Assembly (NCBI GenBank): GCA_947624875.1
Contig: CANQMA010000004.1
Coordinates: 1-64,000 of the forward strand
Origin: an uncultured Lachnospiraceae bacterium
GTDB lineage: Bacteria; Bacillota; Clostridia; Lachnospirales; Lachnospiraceae
Direction of reading: 5' to 3'
DNA length: 64,000 nucleotides
Notes under the pieces: model-generated
Seen by the model: the letters and a program-made list of their open reading frames with translations, nothing else
Database searches by the model: none
What the model was told of the DNA's origin: nothing
Part shown: positions 8,682-17,317 of the stretch, piece after piece
How positions within the stretch are numbered: the stretch's first letter is position 1
How the letters are laid out: each line of letters opens with the position of its first letter
Translations under genes and position numbers: made by a program

Positions 8682-8780
8682 CTATGACTGCATTCCGAGT
8701 CCGGAAGATGCTCCGGAAACAACTACGACTCTTCCTGCCAAATCAAATATCTTAGGATTCCCTTTGCCCTGTTCAATGCA
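8682..8780 (-). pseudogene. N-terminal remnant of a short-chain dehydrogenase/reductase
   Basis: Frame reads ..GKGNPKIFDLAGRVVVVSGASSGLGMQS*; SDR cofactor motif SGASSGLG then stop. Confidence 0.65.
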
Positions 8781-8788
8781 TAGGATTA

Positions 8789-9463
8789 TTATAAATCACC
8801 GGCGATTATTTTTCCATTCCTATTTACATTTTGCAGATATTCTTCAAAAACCGGTGTCCACCACTCCAGGTAGCCCTCTGCAGTCGGGTGGATAACGTCT
8901 GCCATATACTTTTTATACAGTTTTTCACTGACATTTTTCATCTCCGGATTATTCCACAAATCAATGATTCCCATCTGCCACTTTTTCTGAATCCGGTATA
9001 ACGCTTCCACCATCGCCGCATACTCCTGATTATCCCAGAATACATTGGTAAAAAAAATCACGGGACAATTCCATGTGCGCCTGACATACGAAATGATATA
9101 TTCGACTGCCCCAATCACAGTACCGGTGTCAAATTCATTTTCCTCCTGTGACAAAGTTAAATCTCCTAACGGTCTTTTCTGCGTCGCGTCATTGGTAGAC
9201 AACTGGCAGATAAAATAATCGCATGACACATTCCGGTCAAATCCCGTCTTCATCCGCTCAATATATGATTCCGGGGAATCTGTCATCATGGTACCGGAAA
9301 CCGCCTCTTTTATATAAGCGCTGTTCGTCCTTTCCGCCAGATATTCTACAAACGACTTTCCATCTGCGGCAGACCCATAGGTTACGGACGATCCGAGATA
9401 AAAAATCATCTTCCCCTCAAGGTCTGATTTTTTCTGATTTTGTGATCTTTTTTCTATTTCCAT
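8789..9463 (-). CDS. SGNH/GDSL-family hydrolase
   Basis: 'IFYLGSSVTYGSAADGKSFVEYLAERTN', 'CQLSTNDAT', 'ADVIHPTAEGYLEWW'. Confidence 0.88.
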   Translation of the reverse strand: MEIEKRSQNQKKSDLEGKMIFYLGSSVTYGSAADGKSFVEYLAERTNSAYIKEAVSGTMMTDSPESYIERMKTGFDRNVSCDYFICQLSTNDATQKRPLGDLTLSQEENEFDTGTVIGAVEYIISYVRRTWNCPVIFFTNVFWDNQEYAAMVEALYRIQKKWQMGIIDLWNNPEMKNVSEKLYKKYMADVIHPTAEGYLEWWTPVFEEYLQNVNRNGKIIAGDL

Positions 9464-9570
9464 TATTCTGTTACCGCTAAATAGTATTCTCCTTTTCCGG
9501 CTGTTTTATTTGTTTCATCTGCTTTCAACACAGTTTCCACGGTTTGTTCCGTAAGGAGGATAAATATCAT
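9463..9570 (-). CDS. 35-aa ORF MIFILLTEQTVETVLKADETNKTAGKGEYYLAVTE, TAATG-overlapping the SGNH start
   Basis: Stop/start overlap with the 9463 CDS; may be the 3' end of a decayed gene. Confidence 0.35.
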   Translation of the reverse strand: MIFILLTEQTVETVLKADETNKTAGKGEYYLAVTE

Positions 9571-9676
9571 TATGACAATGACTGCTCTGGTTGAAGTCTG
9601 ATAAAACTTCTCTATATGTCTTTATGAAATAAACTCTGTTTGCGCTTGTGTACTAATTTATTGCAATCTCTCTATA

Positions 9677-11266
9677 TCAGGCGCGTCCTGTTACGGTTAC
9701 GGCGTCGTCATAAGTAAGCGCAGCCAGATATCCATTGTTACTTAAGTCCAGATTTTTAATCTTATTGCCTTCGCAATATAATGTATTCAATAATGTATTC
9801 TTGCTGACATCCAGTTCTGCCAACTGGTTGTCATAACACTCTAACCATGTTATTACTGTGTTGTTTTTGACATCCAGTTCCGTCAGCTGGTTTTCATAGC
9901 AGGACAAGTACGTCAACTCCATATTTTTTTTGACATCCAACTCTGTCATTTGGTTACAAGAACAATTCAAGGATGTCAGCTTCGCATTGCCTGTGACGTC
10001 TAACTCTGTGATCCGGTTACTCCCGCAATTTAAATATGTTAATGCCGTGTTGTTTTTGACATCCAGTTTCGTCAGCTGATTACTGTCACAAGTTAACCAG
10101 ATTAACTTTGTGTTGCTCCTGACATCCAGTTCTGTGAGTTGATTATCAGAACAGTCCAGATCCGTCAACAATGCATTATTCCTGATATCCAGTCCTGCCA
10201 GTTGATTTCCATAGCACCACAACGACGTTAATGCCGTGTTGCCACTGACATCCAGTTCTGCCAATTGATTATCAGAACAATCCAAATCGGCCAATGAAGT
10301 ATTGCCTTTCACCTCTAAATCCGTAAGTTGATTACAACCACAATATAAATCCGTTAATAGCGTGTTGTTTTTAACATCCAGTTTTGTCAACTGATTGTCA
10401 GAACACTCCAGTGATGTTAATGCCGTGTTGCCGCGAACATCCAAATCGGTCAATTGATTATCGGAACAAGACAAATCAATTAATGCCGCGTTTCTGCTGA
10501 CATCCAGTTTTGTCAGTTGATTGTCCGAGCAGTCCAAGTCTTCCAATACTGTGTTTTTGCTGACATCCAGTTCTGTCAGTTGATTGTCATCGCAATTCAA
10601 TTCTGTCAGCATTTCCAATTCTGCAAAAGATATTTTTCCGGTTAAATATACATCAAACCAGTCTATCCCTACTAATCTCAGTTCCATGTCTTCATCGGAC
10701 GCATATTCCCATATGTACTGGTCAGAATCCAAATCTGTACTGATATCTGCGCCAAGCGGTTTCTGTTCATTGATAATCTTTGTCAACGCTTGGACATCTT
10801 TATTATTTTTTATTTCCGTAGTTTCTGCAGGCTTTGCAGCCGGTTTGTCCCGTTTTGCCGTTGTCAGTTCCTGCTGTTTTGTTGTCTGTTTTGCCGTCTG
10901 TTCTGTTACCGCTTTTTTCTTTACCGTAATTTTACATTTGTATTTCTTCTTTCCGACTTTTGCAGTAATTGTCGCCTTCCCTGCTTTCTTCCCTTTGACT
11001 TTTCCTTTTTTCGTTACGACCGCAACTTTTTTGTTGGACGTGCTCCATTGTACCTTTTTCTTTGTGTTCTTCACTTTCAAGGTAACTGTTTTTCCAACAT
11101 AGACCGTTGCTTTCGTCTTATTCAGTTTCACTTTCTTTGATGCCGCATTGACATTTGCAAGTGGCATCATGGAAAATGATAATACGACCGTAAGCGTAAT
11201 TACCAGCATTGTCCTAATCTGTTTCATCGCTTTTGACTGTCCCATATTTCGTCTCCTCTGATTCAT
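9677..11266 (-). CDS. Secreted Ig-like (BIG2) plus leucine-rich-repeat surface protein
   Basis: Signal peptide, Big2-like 'VQWSTSNKKVAVVTKKGKVKGKKAGKATITA', 14 LRRs of 21 aa (LxxLxCSDNQLTELDVxxNT). Confidence 0.9.
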   Translation of the reverse strand: MNQRRRNMGQSKAMKQIRTMLVITLTVVLSFSMMPLANVNAASKKVKLNKTKATVYVGKTVTLKVKNTKKKVQWSTSNKKVAVVTKKGKVKGKKAGKATITAKVGKKKYKCKITVKKKAVTEQTAKQTTKQQELTTAKRDKPAAKPAETTEIKNNKDVQALTKIINEQKPLGADISTDLDSDQYIWEYASDEDMELRLVGIDWFDVYLTGKISFAELEMLTELNCDDNQLTELDVSKNTVLEDLDCSDNQLTKLDVSRNAALIDLSCSDNQLTDLDVRGNTALTSLECSDNQLTKLDVKNNTLLTDLYCGCNQLTDLEVKGNTSLADLDCSDNQLAELDVSGNTALTSLWCYGNQLAGLDIRNNALLTDLDCSDNQLTELDVRSNTKLIWLTCDSNQLTKLDVKNNTALTYLNCGSNRITELDVTGNAKLTSLNCSCNQMTELDVKKNMELTYLSCYENQLTELDVKNNTVITWLECYDNQLAELDVSKNTLLNTLYCEGNKIKNLDLSNNGYLAALTYDDAVTVTGRA

Positions 11267-11478
11267 TTATTTTTCTATTCATATAATAAAACGATTCTAG
11301 CTTTCCCTTTGACTTGTATCAATCGCATTGCACTGTTTTCACAAAGTTGATACTGCGTTCAATCCCCTCTGAAATGATTGTGTGGGAGGTGATTGGATTC
11401 AAAGCTGATTATCAACATTGATACGATAAATTCAGGTTAAATGTCGTATTTTGCAGAAAGCGGAAAAACCGACCTAAT

Positions 11479-11528
11479 AAAAAAGGTGTTACTTTACTAC
11501 GCTATGTTTGTAAAGTAACATCTTTTTT
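11479..11528. terminator. Strong bidirectional terminator (19-bp stem)
   Basis: AAAAAAGGTGTTACTTTAC / GTAAAGTAACATCTTTTTT immediately downstream of the tRNA. Confidence 0.8.
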
Positions 11529-11530
11529 AG

Positions 11531-11601
11531 CAGGGGCACTAGGAATCGAACCCAGCTCTGGAGTTTTGGAGACTCTTATTCTACCGATGAACTATGCCCC
11601 T
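11531..11601 (-). tRNA. tRNA-Trp (anticodon CCA)
   Basis: AGGGGCATAGTTCATCGGTAGAATAAGAGTCTCCAAAACTCCAGAGCTGGGTTCGATTCCTAGTGCCCCTG folds as a cloverleaf; anticodon loop CTCCAAA. Confidence 0.93.
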
Positions 11602-11673
11602 CTATGCAATTTTTGCACAATGGTATTTATATCATAAATCAAACTCCTTTGTCAAGAAAATTGCATGAAAACC

Positions 11674-12870
11674 CTATTTCTTTTTCTTCTTCCTGATACT
11701 CTTAATTTTCTGCCATCGTTCCTGTTGGGAATTGTCGATTTCCGGAAGCGGCCCGAGATCTAATTTTTCTTCACGTTCCACAACGCGTTCCCTGATAATC
11801 TTATAAATGGAAGCTGCGATTGGAACGCCAATCAGCATTCCTAAAATTCCGCCGAGAGAACCTCCTACCGTCACTGCGGCAAGTACCCAGACACCCGGGA
11901 ACCCCATCGAACCGCTCATGAGTTTCGGATATATCAGATTTCCTTCCAGCTGCTGCACGACCACTATAAAAATCAAAAAGATCAGCGCTTGCGTCGGCGA
12001 CACGGTTAAAATCAGCACGGCTCCAATCAAAGCGCCAAAATAGGCTCCTGCAACCGGTATCAACGCTGTAAATCCGACAATCGTACCAATCATCACCGCA
12101 TATGGCAGTTGGAAAATCAGCATGCCGACGCCGCACATCAGTCCGATAATAATCGCGTCAAGCAGTTTCCCTACAATATACTGATGAAAGCATTCATTGG
12201 TAATGTGCAGGTAATGCAGTGTTTGATAGTAATATTTATCGCGCACAACAACACGCAGAACGCGCAGCGACTGGTGCTGGAATTTTTCTTTCCCCGACAG
12301 AAAATAAAGTGCGAAAATAATTCCCAAAACAGCAGAAACAATATTTGCAAAAACAGAAGACGCCACAGAAATAACATTTCCTGCAATACCGCCAAAACCT
12401 CCCTTTAAAAATTTTAGGGCGGTTCCGATATAAACATTCCAGTCTAATGTTACCAGTTTCTGCATCATGCCATCCGGCAGAATGGTTTTTAAAAATTTAT
12501 TTTGAGAAACAGATGCCAGGGTATTTGGGATTCCATTGACCAGAATCTGCACACTGGACACCAGCTCCGGAATAATCAGATAAAACAAAGCCCCGATAAT
12601 CACCAGGATTGTGATTACCGCACCCAGAAGACAAATCGGTCTGCGGATGCCGTCAATGATTTTTTTCTGGCTCTTTGGGAAAAAATAATCCTCATATAAG
12701 CTCATCAGCAGATTGATGACATAGGCAATCGCCAATCCCATAAACACCGGATATAATGCGCTGATCAGCGTTGAAATCAGCCCTGCAACGGTATGCCAGT
12801 AATACACCGCCAAAAACAGTACAAAAATACTAATTCCTATTCTTCTAAGTTGCTTCCATTCAATCTGCAT
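11674..12870 (-). CDS. AI-2E family transporter (PerM-like)
   Basis: Multi-TM, 'LPYAVMIGTIVGFTALIPVAGAYFGALIGAVLIL' and 'GSLGGILGMLIGVPIAASIYKII'. Confidence 0.9.
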   Translation of the reverse strand: MQIEWKQLRRIGISIFVLFLAVYYWHTVAGLISTLISALYPVFMGLAIAYVINLLMSLYEDYFFPKSQKKIIDGIRRPICLLGAVITILVIIGALFYLIIPELVSSVQILVNGIPNTLASVSQNKFLKTILPDGMMQKLVTLDWNVYIGTALKFLKGGFGGIAGNVISVASSVFANIVSAVLGIIFALYFLSGKEKFQHQSLRVLRVVVRDKYYYQTLHYLHITNECFHQYIVGKLLDAIIIGLMCGVGMLIFQLPYAVMIGTIVGFTALIPVAGAYFGALIGAVLILTVSPTQALIFLIFIVVVQQLEGNLIYPKLMSGSMGFPGVWVLAAVTVGGSLGGILGMLIGVPIAASIYKIIRERVVEREEKLDLGPLPEIDNSQQERWQKIKSIRKKKKK

Positions 12871-12890
12871 AAATTTTCACCCTTTCCTTT

Positions 12891-14237
12891 TTATCCTACA
12901 TGATTTACTAATTCAGAAAGATTTCGAATTCCAATGAGTTCCATTCCCTCAATTTCCTTGGCAGAAGGCAGGGAACTATATGGAAGAATGCACCGTGTAA
13001 ATCCAAGTTTTTTCGCTTCAGAAATCCGCTGCTGTGCCTGCGAAACCGCGCGCACTTCTCCGGAAAGTCCGACTTCCCCAAATGCAATTGTTTTTGCGTC
13101 GACCACCTGATTTTTGAAACTGCTTAAAATCGCGATTACCAGCGCTAAATCCAACGCCGGTTCGCTGATCTTCAGTCCGCCCGCAATGTTGACATAAGCG
13201 TCATAGTCTCCCATTTGGATTCCCAATCGTTTTTCCAACACCGCCATCAGCAGGTTGACACGATTATAATCTGTACCTGCGGCTGTCCTTCGCGGCATAC
13301 CAAAACTTGTATGCGTAACCAATGCCTGAATTTCTACTAAAATCGGACGGGTTCCTTCCATCAGGCACGCAACCACAGAACCCGATGCGTCCAGCGGTCT
13401 CCCCTCCAGCATAAACTCTGAAGGGTTTAAAACCTGATTGAGCCCATTGTTTTTCATCTCGAAAACACCAATCTCGTTTGTAGCGCCAAACCGGTTTTTA
13501 ACGCTGCGGATAATCCGATAGGCGGCATGGCGGTCACCCTCAAAATAGAGGACGGTATCCACCATATGTTCCAAAACCCTCGGGCCTGCCACGACGCCTT
13601 CTTTGGTAACGTGTCCCACAATGAACACCGGAATCAGATTTCCTTTGGCAATCTGCATCAGTGTATTGGTAGACTCACGCACCTGACTGACGCTTCCCGG
13701 CGCCGAACTGATATCCTCACGGTAAATCGTCTGAATGGAATCAATAACCACAGCGTCCGGCTTCATGGAGAGAATCACATCCTCCATGGTATCTAAACTG
13801 GTTTCTGCCATCAGCTGCATCCCATCAGAAAAACTGCCCATACGGTTCGCGCGCAGTTTAATCTGTTTGAGCGATTCCTCGCCGGAAATATATAAAATCC
13901 TCTTTCCGGAAGCAGACATATTTTTACATACCTGCAACAGCAGCGTCGATTTTCCAATTCCGGGGTCGCCTCCAATCAAAATCAGTCCACCGGGTACGAC
14001 ACCGCCTCCCAGTACCCGGTCGAGTTCACTGAAGCCGGTAGATATCCGTTCTTCATCATCTGCCGATACTTCATTGAGTATGACCGGTTTATTATCGGTT
14101 CTTCTTTTTGAAGTTCCGGTGATTCTTTTACCGGCCGGTTCTTCTACAAAAGTCCCAATCTCCCTGCATCCGGGACATTGTCCCAGCCATTTTGCAGATT
14201 CGTATCCACATTCTTTACAAAAAAATACTTTTTTCAT
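12891..14237 (-). CDS. radA: DNA repair protein RadA/Sms
   Basis: C4 zinc finger 'CKECGYESAKWLGQCPGC', Walker A 'GGDPGIGKST', 'KNRFG' motif, Lon-like C-terminus. Confidence 0.97.
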   Translation of the reverse strand: MKKVFFCKECGYESAKWLGQCPGCREIGTFVEEPAGKRITGTSKRRTDNKPVILNEVSADDEERISTGFSELDRVLGGGVVPGGLILIGGDPGIGKSTLLLQVCKNMSASGKRILYISGEESLKQIKLRANRMGSFSDGMQLMAETSLDTMEDVILSMKPDAVVIDSIQTIYREDISSAPGSVSQVRESTNTLMQIAKGNLIPVFIVGHVTKEGVVAGPRVLEHMVDTVLYFEGDRHAAYRIIRSVKNRFGATNEIGVFEMKNNGLNQVLNPSEFMLEGRPLDASGSVVACLMEGTRPILVEIQALVTHTSFGMPRRTAAGTDYNRVNLLMAVLEKRLGIQMGDYDAYVNIAGGLKISEPALDLALVIAILSSFKNQVVDAKTIAFGEVGLSGEVRAVSQAQQRISEAKKLGFTRCILPYSSLPSAKEIEGMELIGIRNLSELVNHVG

Positions 14238-14249
14238 AATCCTATTTCA

Positions 14250-14663
14250 TTACGCTAACGTAATTACAATCTGTACCAGATTTCCTTTTTCCAATGTTGC
14301 GTCAAAGGTAAGTTTTCCTCCGATATCGGTATGGGAAACACCTAAATCACTCCCGCCCACCTGAATGCGGTAAGACTGATTCGGCTCTAATTCTAAAGTC
14401 ATCTGCGTCTGTCCGTTTCCGTCTGCAAAAAACGAAACCTCACGGTCAGACTCCTTGAAAACCTGAACTGCCGTTCCCGGGATAGATTCATACACAAAAG
14501 ATTCATTTCTTTCCAATTTGGTCATTTCTTTAAATGTTTTTACTTTATAGACATCTCCATCGACTTCAAAATCTGATTTTTTTGTCTTTTGCTGCAACTC
14601 ATAGTTTCCAAAACTGATGGAACCGTTGCTCTCTTTTCTGATTAATTCACTGATTACTGCCAT
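14250..14663 (-). CDS. Conserved hypothetical, beta-rich 137-aa protein
   Basis: Well-placed ORF between clpC and radA; no family recognised with confidence. Confidence 0.7.
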   Translation of the reverse strand: MAVISELIRKESNGSISFGNYELQQKTKKSDFEVDGDVYKVKTFKEMTKLERNESFVYESIPGTAVQVFKESDREVSFFADGNGQTQMTLELEPNQSYRIQVGGSDLGVSHTDIGGKLTFDATLEKGNLVQIVITLA

Positions 14664-14723
14664 TTTTTCCTCCTGTTTTTAGTCCGATGGACTTTATCTT
14701 TTTTGTATTTTCGGCTGTTCTTA

Positions 14724-17249
14724 TTATACCGTTTCTTTCCCTGTTTGGGCAACAGAAAAAATAATCTTTTTCCCCTTGACTGTCGCCGTCACGTCATCGC
14801 CGGCCTGTACCGTACCGGCAAGAATTTCTTCGGCCAGCGCATCTTCTACTTTACTTTGAATCAAACGGCGCAGTGGTCTTGCGCCAAACTTTTTATCATA
14901 ACTCTCGCCCGCCAGATAGCGTTTCAGACCTTCGCTGAAATTTAGTTTGATCTTCATCTGTGTTCTGACCTGCTTTTTCAGGGAATTCAACAGAATCATA
15001 ACAATTTTTCTGATTTCTTTTTCCGTCAACGCATGGAAAACAATGATGTCATCAATCCGGTTGATAAATTCCGGCTTAAACATCTGCTTGACTTCCTCCA
15101 TGACGTTTTCCTTCATTTTTTCATAATCCTGTTTTTCCGTATCCCCGCTGCCAAATCCCAGATGCTTCGGGTCGATGATTCTGTTTGCGCCGGCATTGGA
15201 AGTCATAATGATAATCGTGTTTTTAAAATTCACCTTTCTTCCTTTGGAATCAGTAATCTGTCCGTCATCCAGTACCTGAAGCAGAATGTTGAATACATCC
15301 GGATGTGCTTTTTCGATTTCATCGAACAGAATTACGGAATAAGGATTCTGCCGCACCTTGTCGCTCAGCTGTCCGCCGTCCTCAAAGCCGACATATCCCG
15401 GAGGAGATCCAATCAGTTTTGATACGCTGTGCCGTTCCATATATTCGGACATGTCAACTCGAATAATCGACTCCTCTGTTCCAAAAACCGCCTCCGCCAG
15501 CGCCTTGGACAATTCCGTTTTTCCGACACCCGTCGGTCCTAAAAACAGAAAGGATCCAATCGGGCGATTTGGATTTTTCAGCCCTACACGTCCACGGCGC
15601 ACTGCCCTTGCAACAGCGTCCACGGCTTCTTCCTGACCAACGACACGCTTGTGAAGAATGGATTCCAGTTTCAACAGACGTTTCTGTTCATTTGCTCCCA
15701 TTTTTGTGACAGGAATACCGGTCCACATGGATACAATGTCTGCAATGGCTTCTTCGCCAATCACAGGCCGGTATGCTTTTTCACTGCCTTCCCACTTTTC
15801 CGTCGCTTTTTGAAGCTGTGCCAATGCCTTATCCAGCCGGTTTTTGATTTCGGACGCAGACTTAAAATCAGAATGGCGCACGCACATCTCAAGCTGCAGA
15901 TTCAATTCCTCGACTTCCAGTTCTTTATTGATCAGACTTTTTGGCTTTGGAACCTCGCGTATGCGGACCTTAGAACATGCCTCGTCAATCAAATCAATTG
16001 CCTTGTCCGGCAGATTTCTGTCATTGATATAGCGGACAGACAATTGTACTGCCGCATTGACCGCCTCATCGGATATGGTCACATTGTGAAAGTCTTCATA
16101 GGACGTCCGCAGCGTCTTTAAGATTTCGACCGCATTTTCCTCCGTTGGCTCTTCTACCGTAACCGGTTGGAACCTCCGTTCCAGCGCGGCGTCTTTTTCA
16201 AAATATTTTCGATATTCCGCCAGGGTCGTCGCACCGATAATCTTTAGATTTCCCTTTGTGAGGGACGGTTTTAATATATTCGAAGCATCCATAGAACCTT
16301 CGGCGCCGCCGGCGCCGATAATCGTGTGAATCTCATCAATAAATAAAATAATATTCCCGGCAGCTTCCACTTCGTCGACAATCTTTTTTAATCGTTCCTC
16401 AAACTCACCCCGATACTTTGAACCTGCCACTGTGCCGGATAAGTCCAGACTGATCAGCCGTTTTCCGACCATATTTTTTGGCACGGTTCCTTCCTGAATC
16501 CGCTGTGCGATTGCTTCCACAATAGCGGTTTTCCCGACGCCCGGTTCTCCCACCAGACATGGATTGTTTTTTGTACGCCTGCTCAGTATCTGTAAAATTC
16601 TCTGGATTTCCGTATCACGCTTCACTACCGGATCCAGCTGCTTTCCTGCGGCGGCCGCGGTTAAATCTCTCCCATACCGGTCCAGCGTAGGGGTGACGGA
16701 CACGGACTGTTCTCTGCGTCCTCTCCGGAGTGATTTCATGTATAACTTTACTTCTGACGAATCACGGTTCATCGTCTTTAATAAGTCCGCACAGACTTTT
16801 TTCAGATTGACACTGTAACTCTCAATGATGACATATGCCTCACAGTCCGGTTCGGAAATCATCGCGAGCAGAACATGTTCTGTGCCAATCTGAAGCAGAT
16901 TCTGGCGGTGCGCTTCCGCTTCCGCGCGGTTCATCAATGCCTGGCTGCGAATGGAAAGGGTCAGATTTCTTCCCGTGCTTCGTTTTTTTGCGACATATTT
17001 TACATCCATATCCTGTTCAATCGCAGAGATGATGTCCTGATAAGTCAACTCATAATTGTACAGAATATTTGCCGCCACACCGTCGGAAACTTTTGCAATT
17101 CCCGCGAGGATATGTTCTGTTCCAATATAGTGCATACCCATGCCGCTGGCTGTCTCTCTGGCATATTCCATTGCCTGCTTCATTTGTTTTGTCAATTTTC
17201 CGGTTTGCATTTTTATGCCCTCCATCCTGATTTCATAAAAACAGACCAT
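14724..17249 (-). CDS. clpC: ATP-dependent Clp protease ATP-binding subunit ClpC
   Basis: Clp_N repeats, two AAA+ Walker A motifs ([16 protein letters not shown]), UVR-like middle region; true start likely MQTGKL (17210). Confidence 0.94.
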   Translation of the reverse strand: MVCFYEIRMEGIKMQTGKLTKQMKQAMEYARETASGMGMHYIGTEHILAGIAKVSDGVAANILYNYELTYQDIISAIEQDMDVKYVAKKRSTGRNLTLSIRSQALMNRAEAEAHRQNLLQIGTEHVLLAMISEPDCEAYVIIESYSVNLKKVCADLLKTMNRDSSEVKLYMKSLRRGRREQSVSVTPTLDRYGRDLTAAAAGKQLDPVVKRDTEIQRILQILSRRTKNNPCLVGEPGVGKTAIVEAIAQRIQEGTVPKNMVGKRLISLDLSGTVAGSKYRGEFEERLKKIVDEVEAAGNIILFIDEIHTIIGAGGAEGSMDASNILKPSLTKGNLKIIGATTLAEYRKYFEKDAALERRFQPVTVEEPTEENAVEILKTLRTSYEDFHNVTISDEAVNAAVQLSVRYINDRNLPDKAIDLIDEACSKVRIREVPKPKSLINKELEVEELNLQLEMCVRHSDFKSASEIKNRLDKALAQLQKATEKWEGSEKAYRPVIGEEAIADIVSMWTGIPVTKMGANEQKRLLKLESILHKRVVGQEEAVDAVARAVRRGRVGLKNPNRPIGSFLFLGPTGVGKTELSKALAEAVFGTEESIIRVDMSEYMERHSVSKLIGSPPGYVGFEDGGQLSDKVRQNPYSVILFDEIEKAHPDVFNILLQVLDDGQITDSKGRKVNFKNTIIIMTSNAGANRIIDPKHLGFGSGDTEKQDYEKMKENVMEEVKQMFKPEFINRIDDIIVFHALTEKEIRKIVMILLNSLKKQVRTQMKIKLNFSEGLKRYLAGESYDKKFGARPLRRLIQSKVEDALAEEILAGTVQAGDDVTATVKGKKIIFSVAQTGKETV

Positions 17250-17317
17250 TTATAATAATGCCCCGGATCATCATCCGGAGCATTATTTTTAACGGTTTTC
17301 TCTTCTGCTGATCAACA

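Noticed and set aside
9740-10620. Regular ~63-bp repeats considered as a possible CRISPR or other DNA repeat array
   Set aside because: The repeats are in frame and encode 21-aa LRRs; there are no spacers and no cas genes in the window.
10584-11140. Plus-strand Phe-rich ORFs opposite the LRR gene
   Set aside because: Antisense of the Lys-rich Big2-like region; low-complexity artefact.
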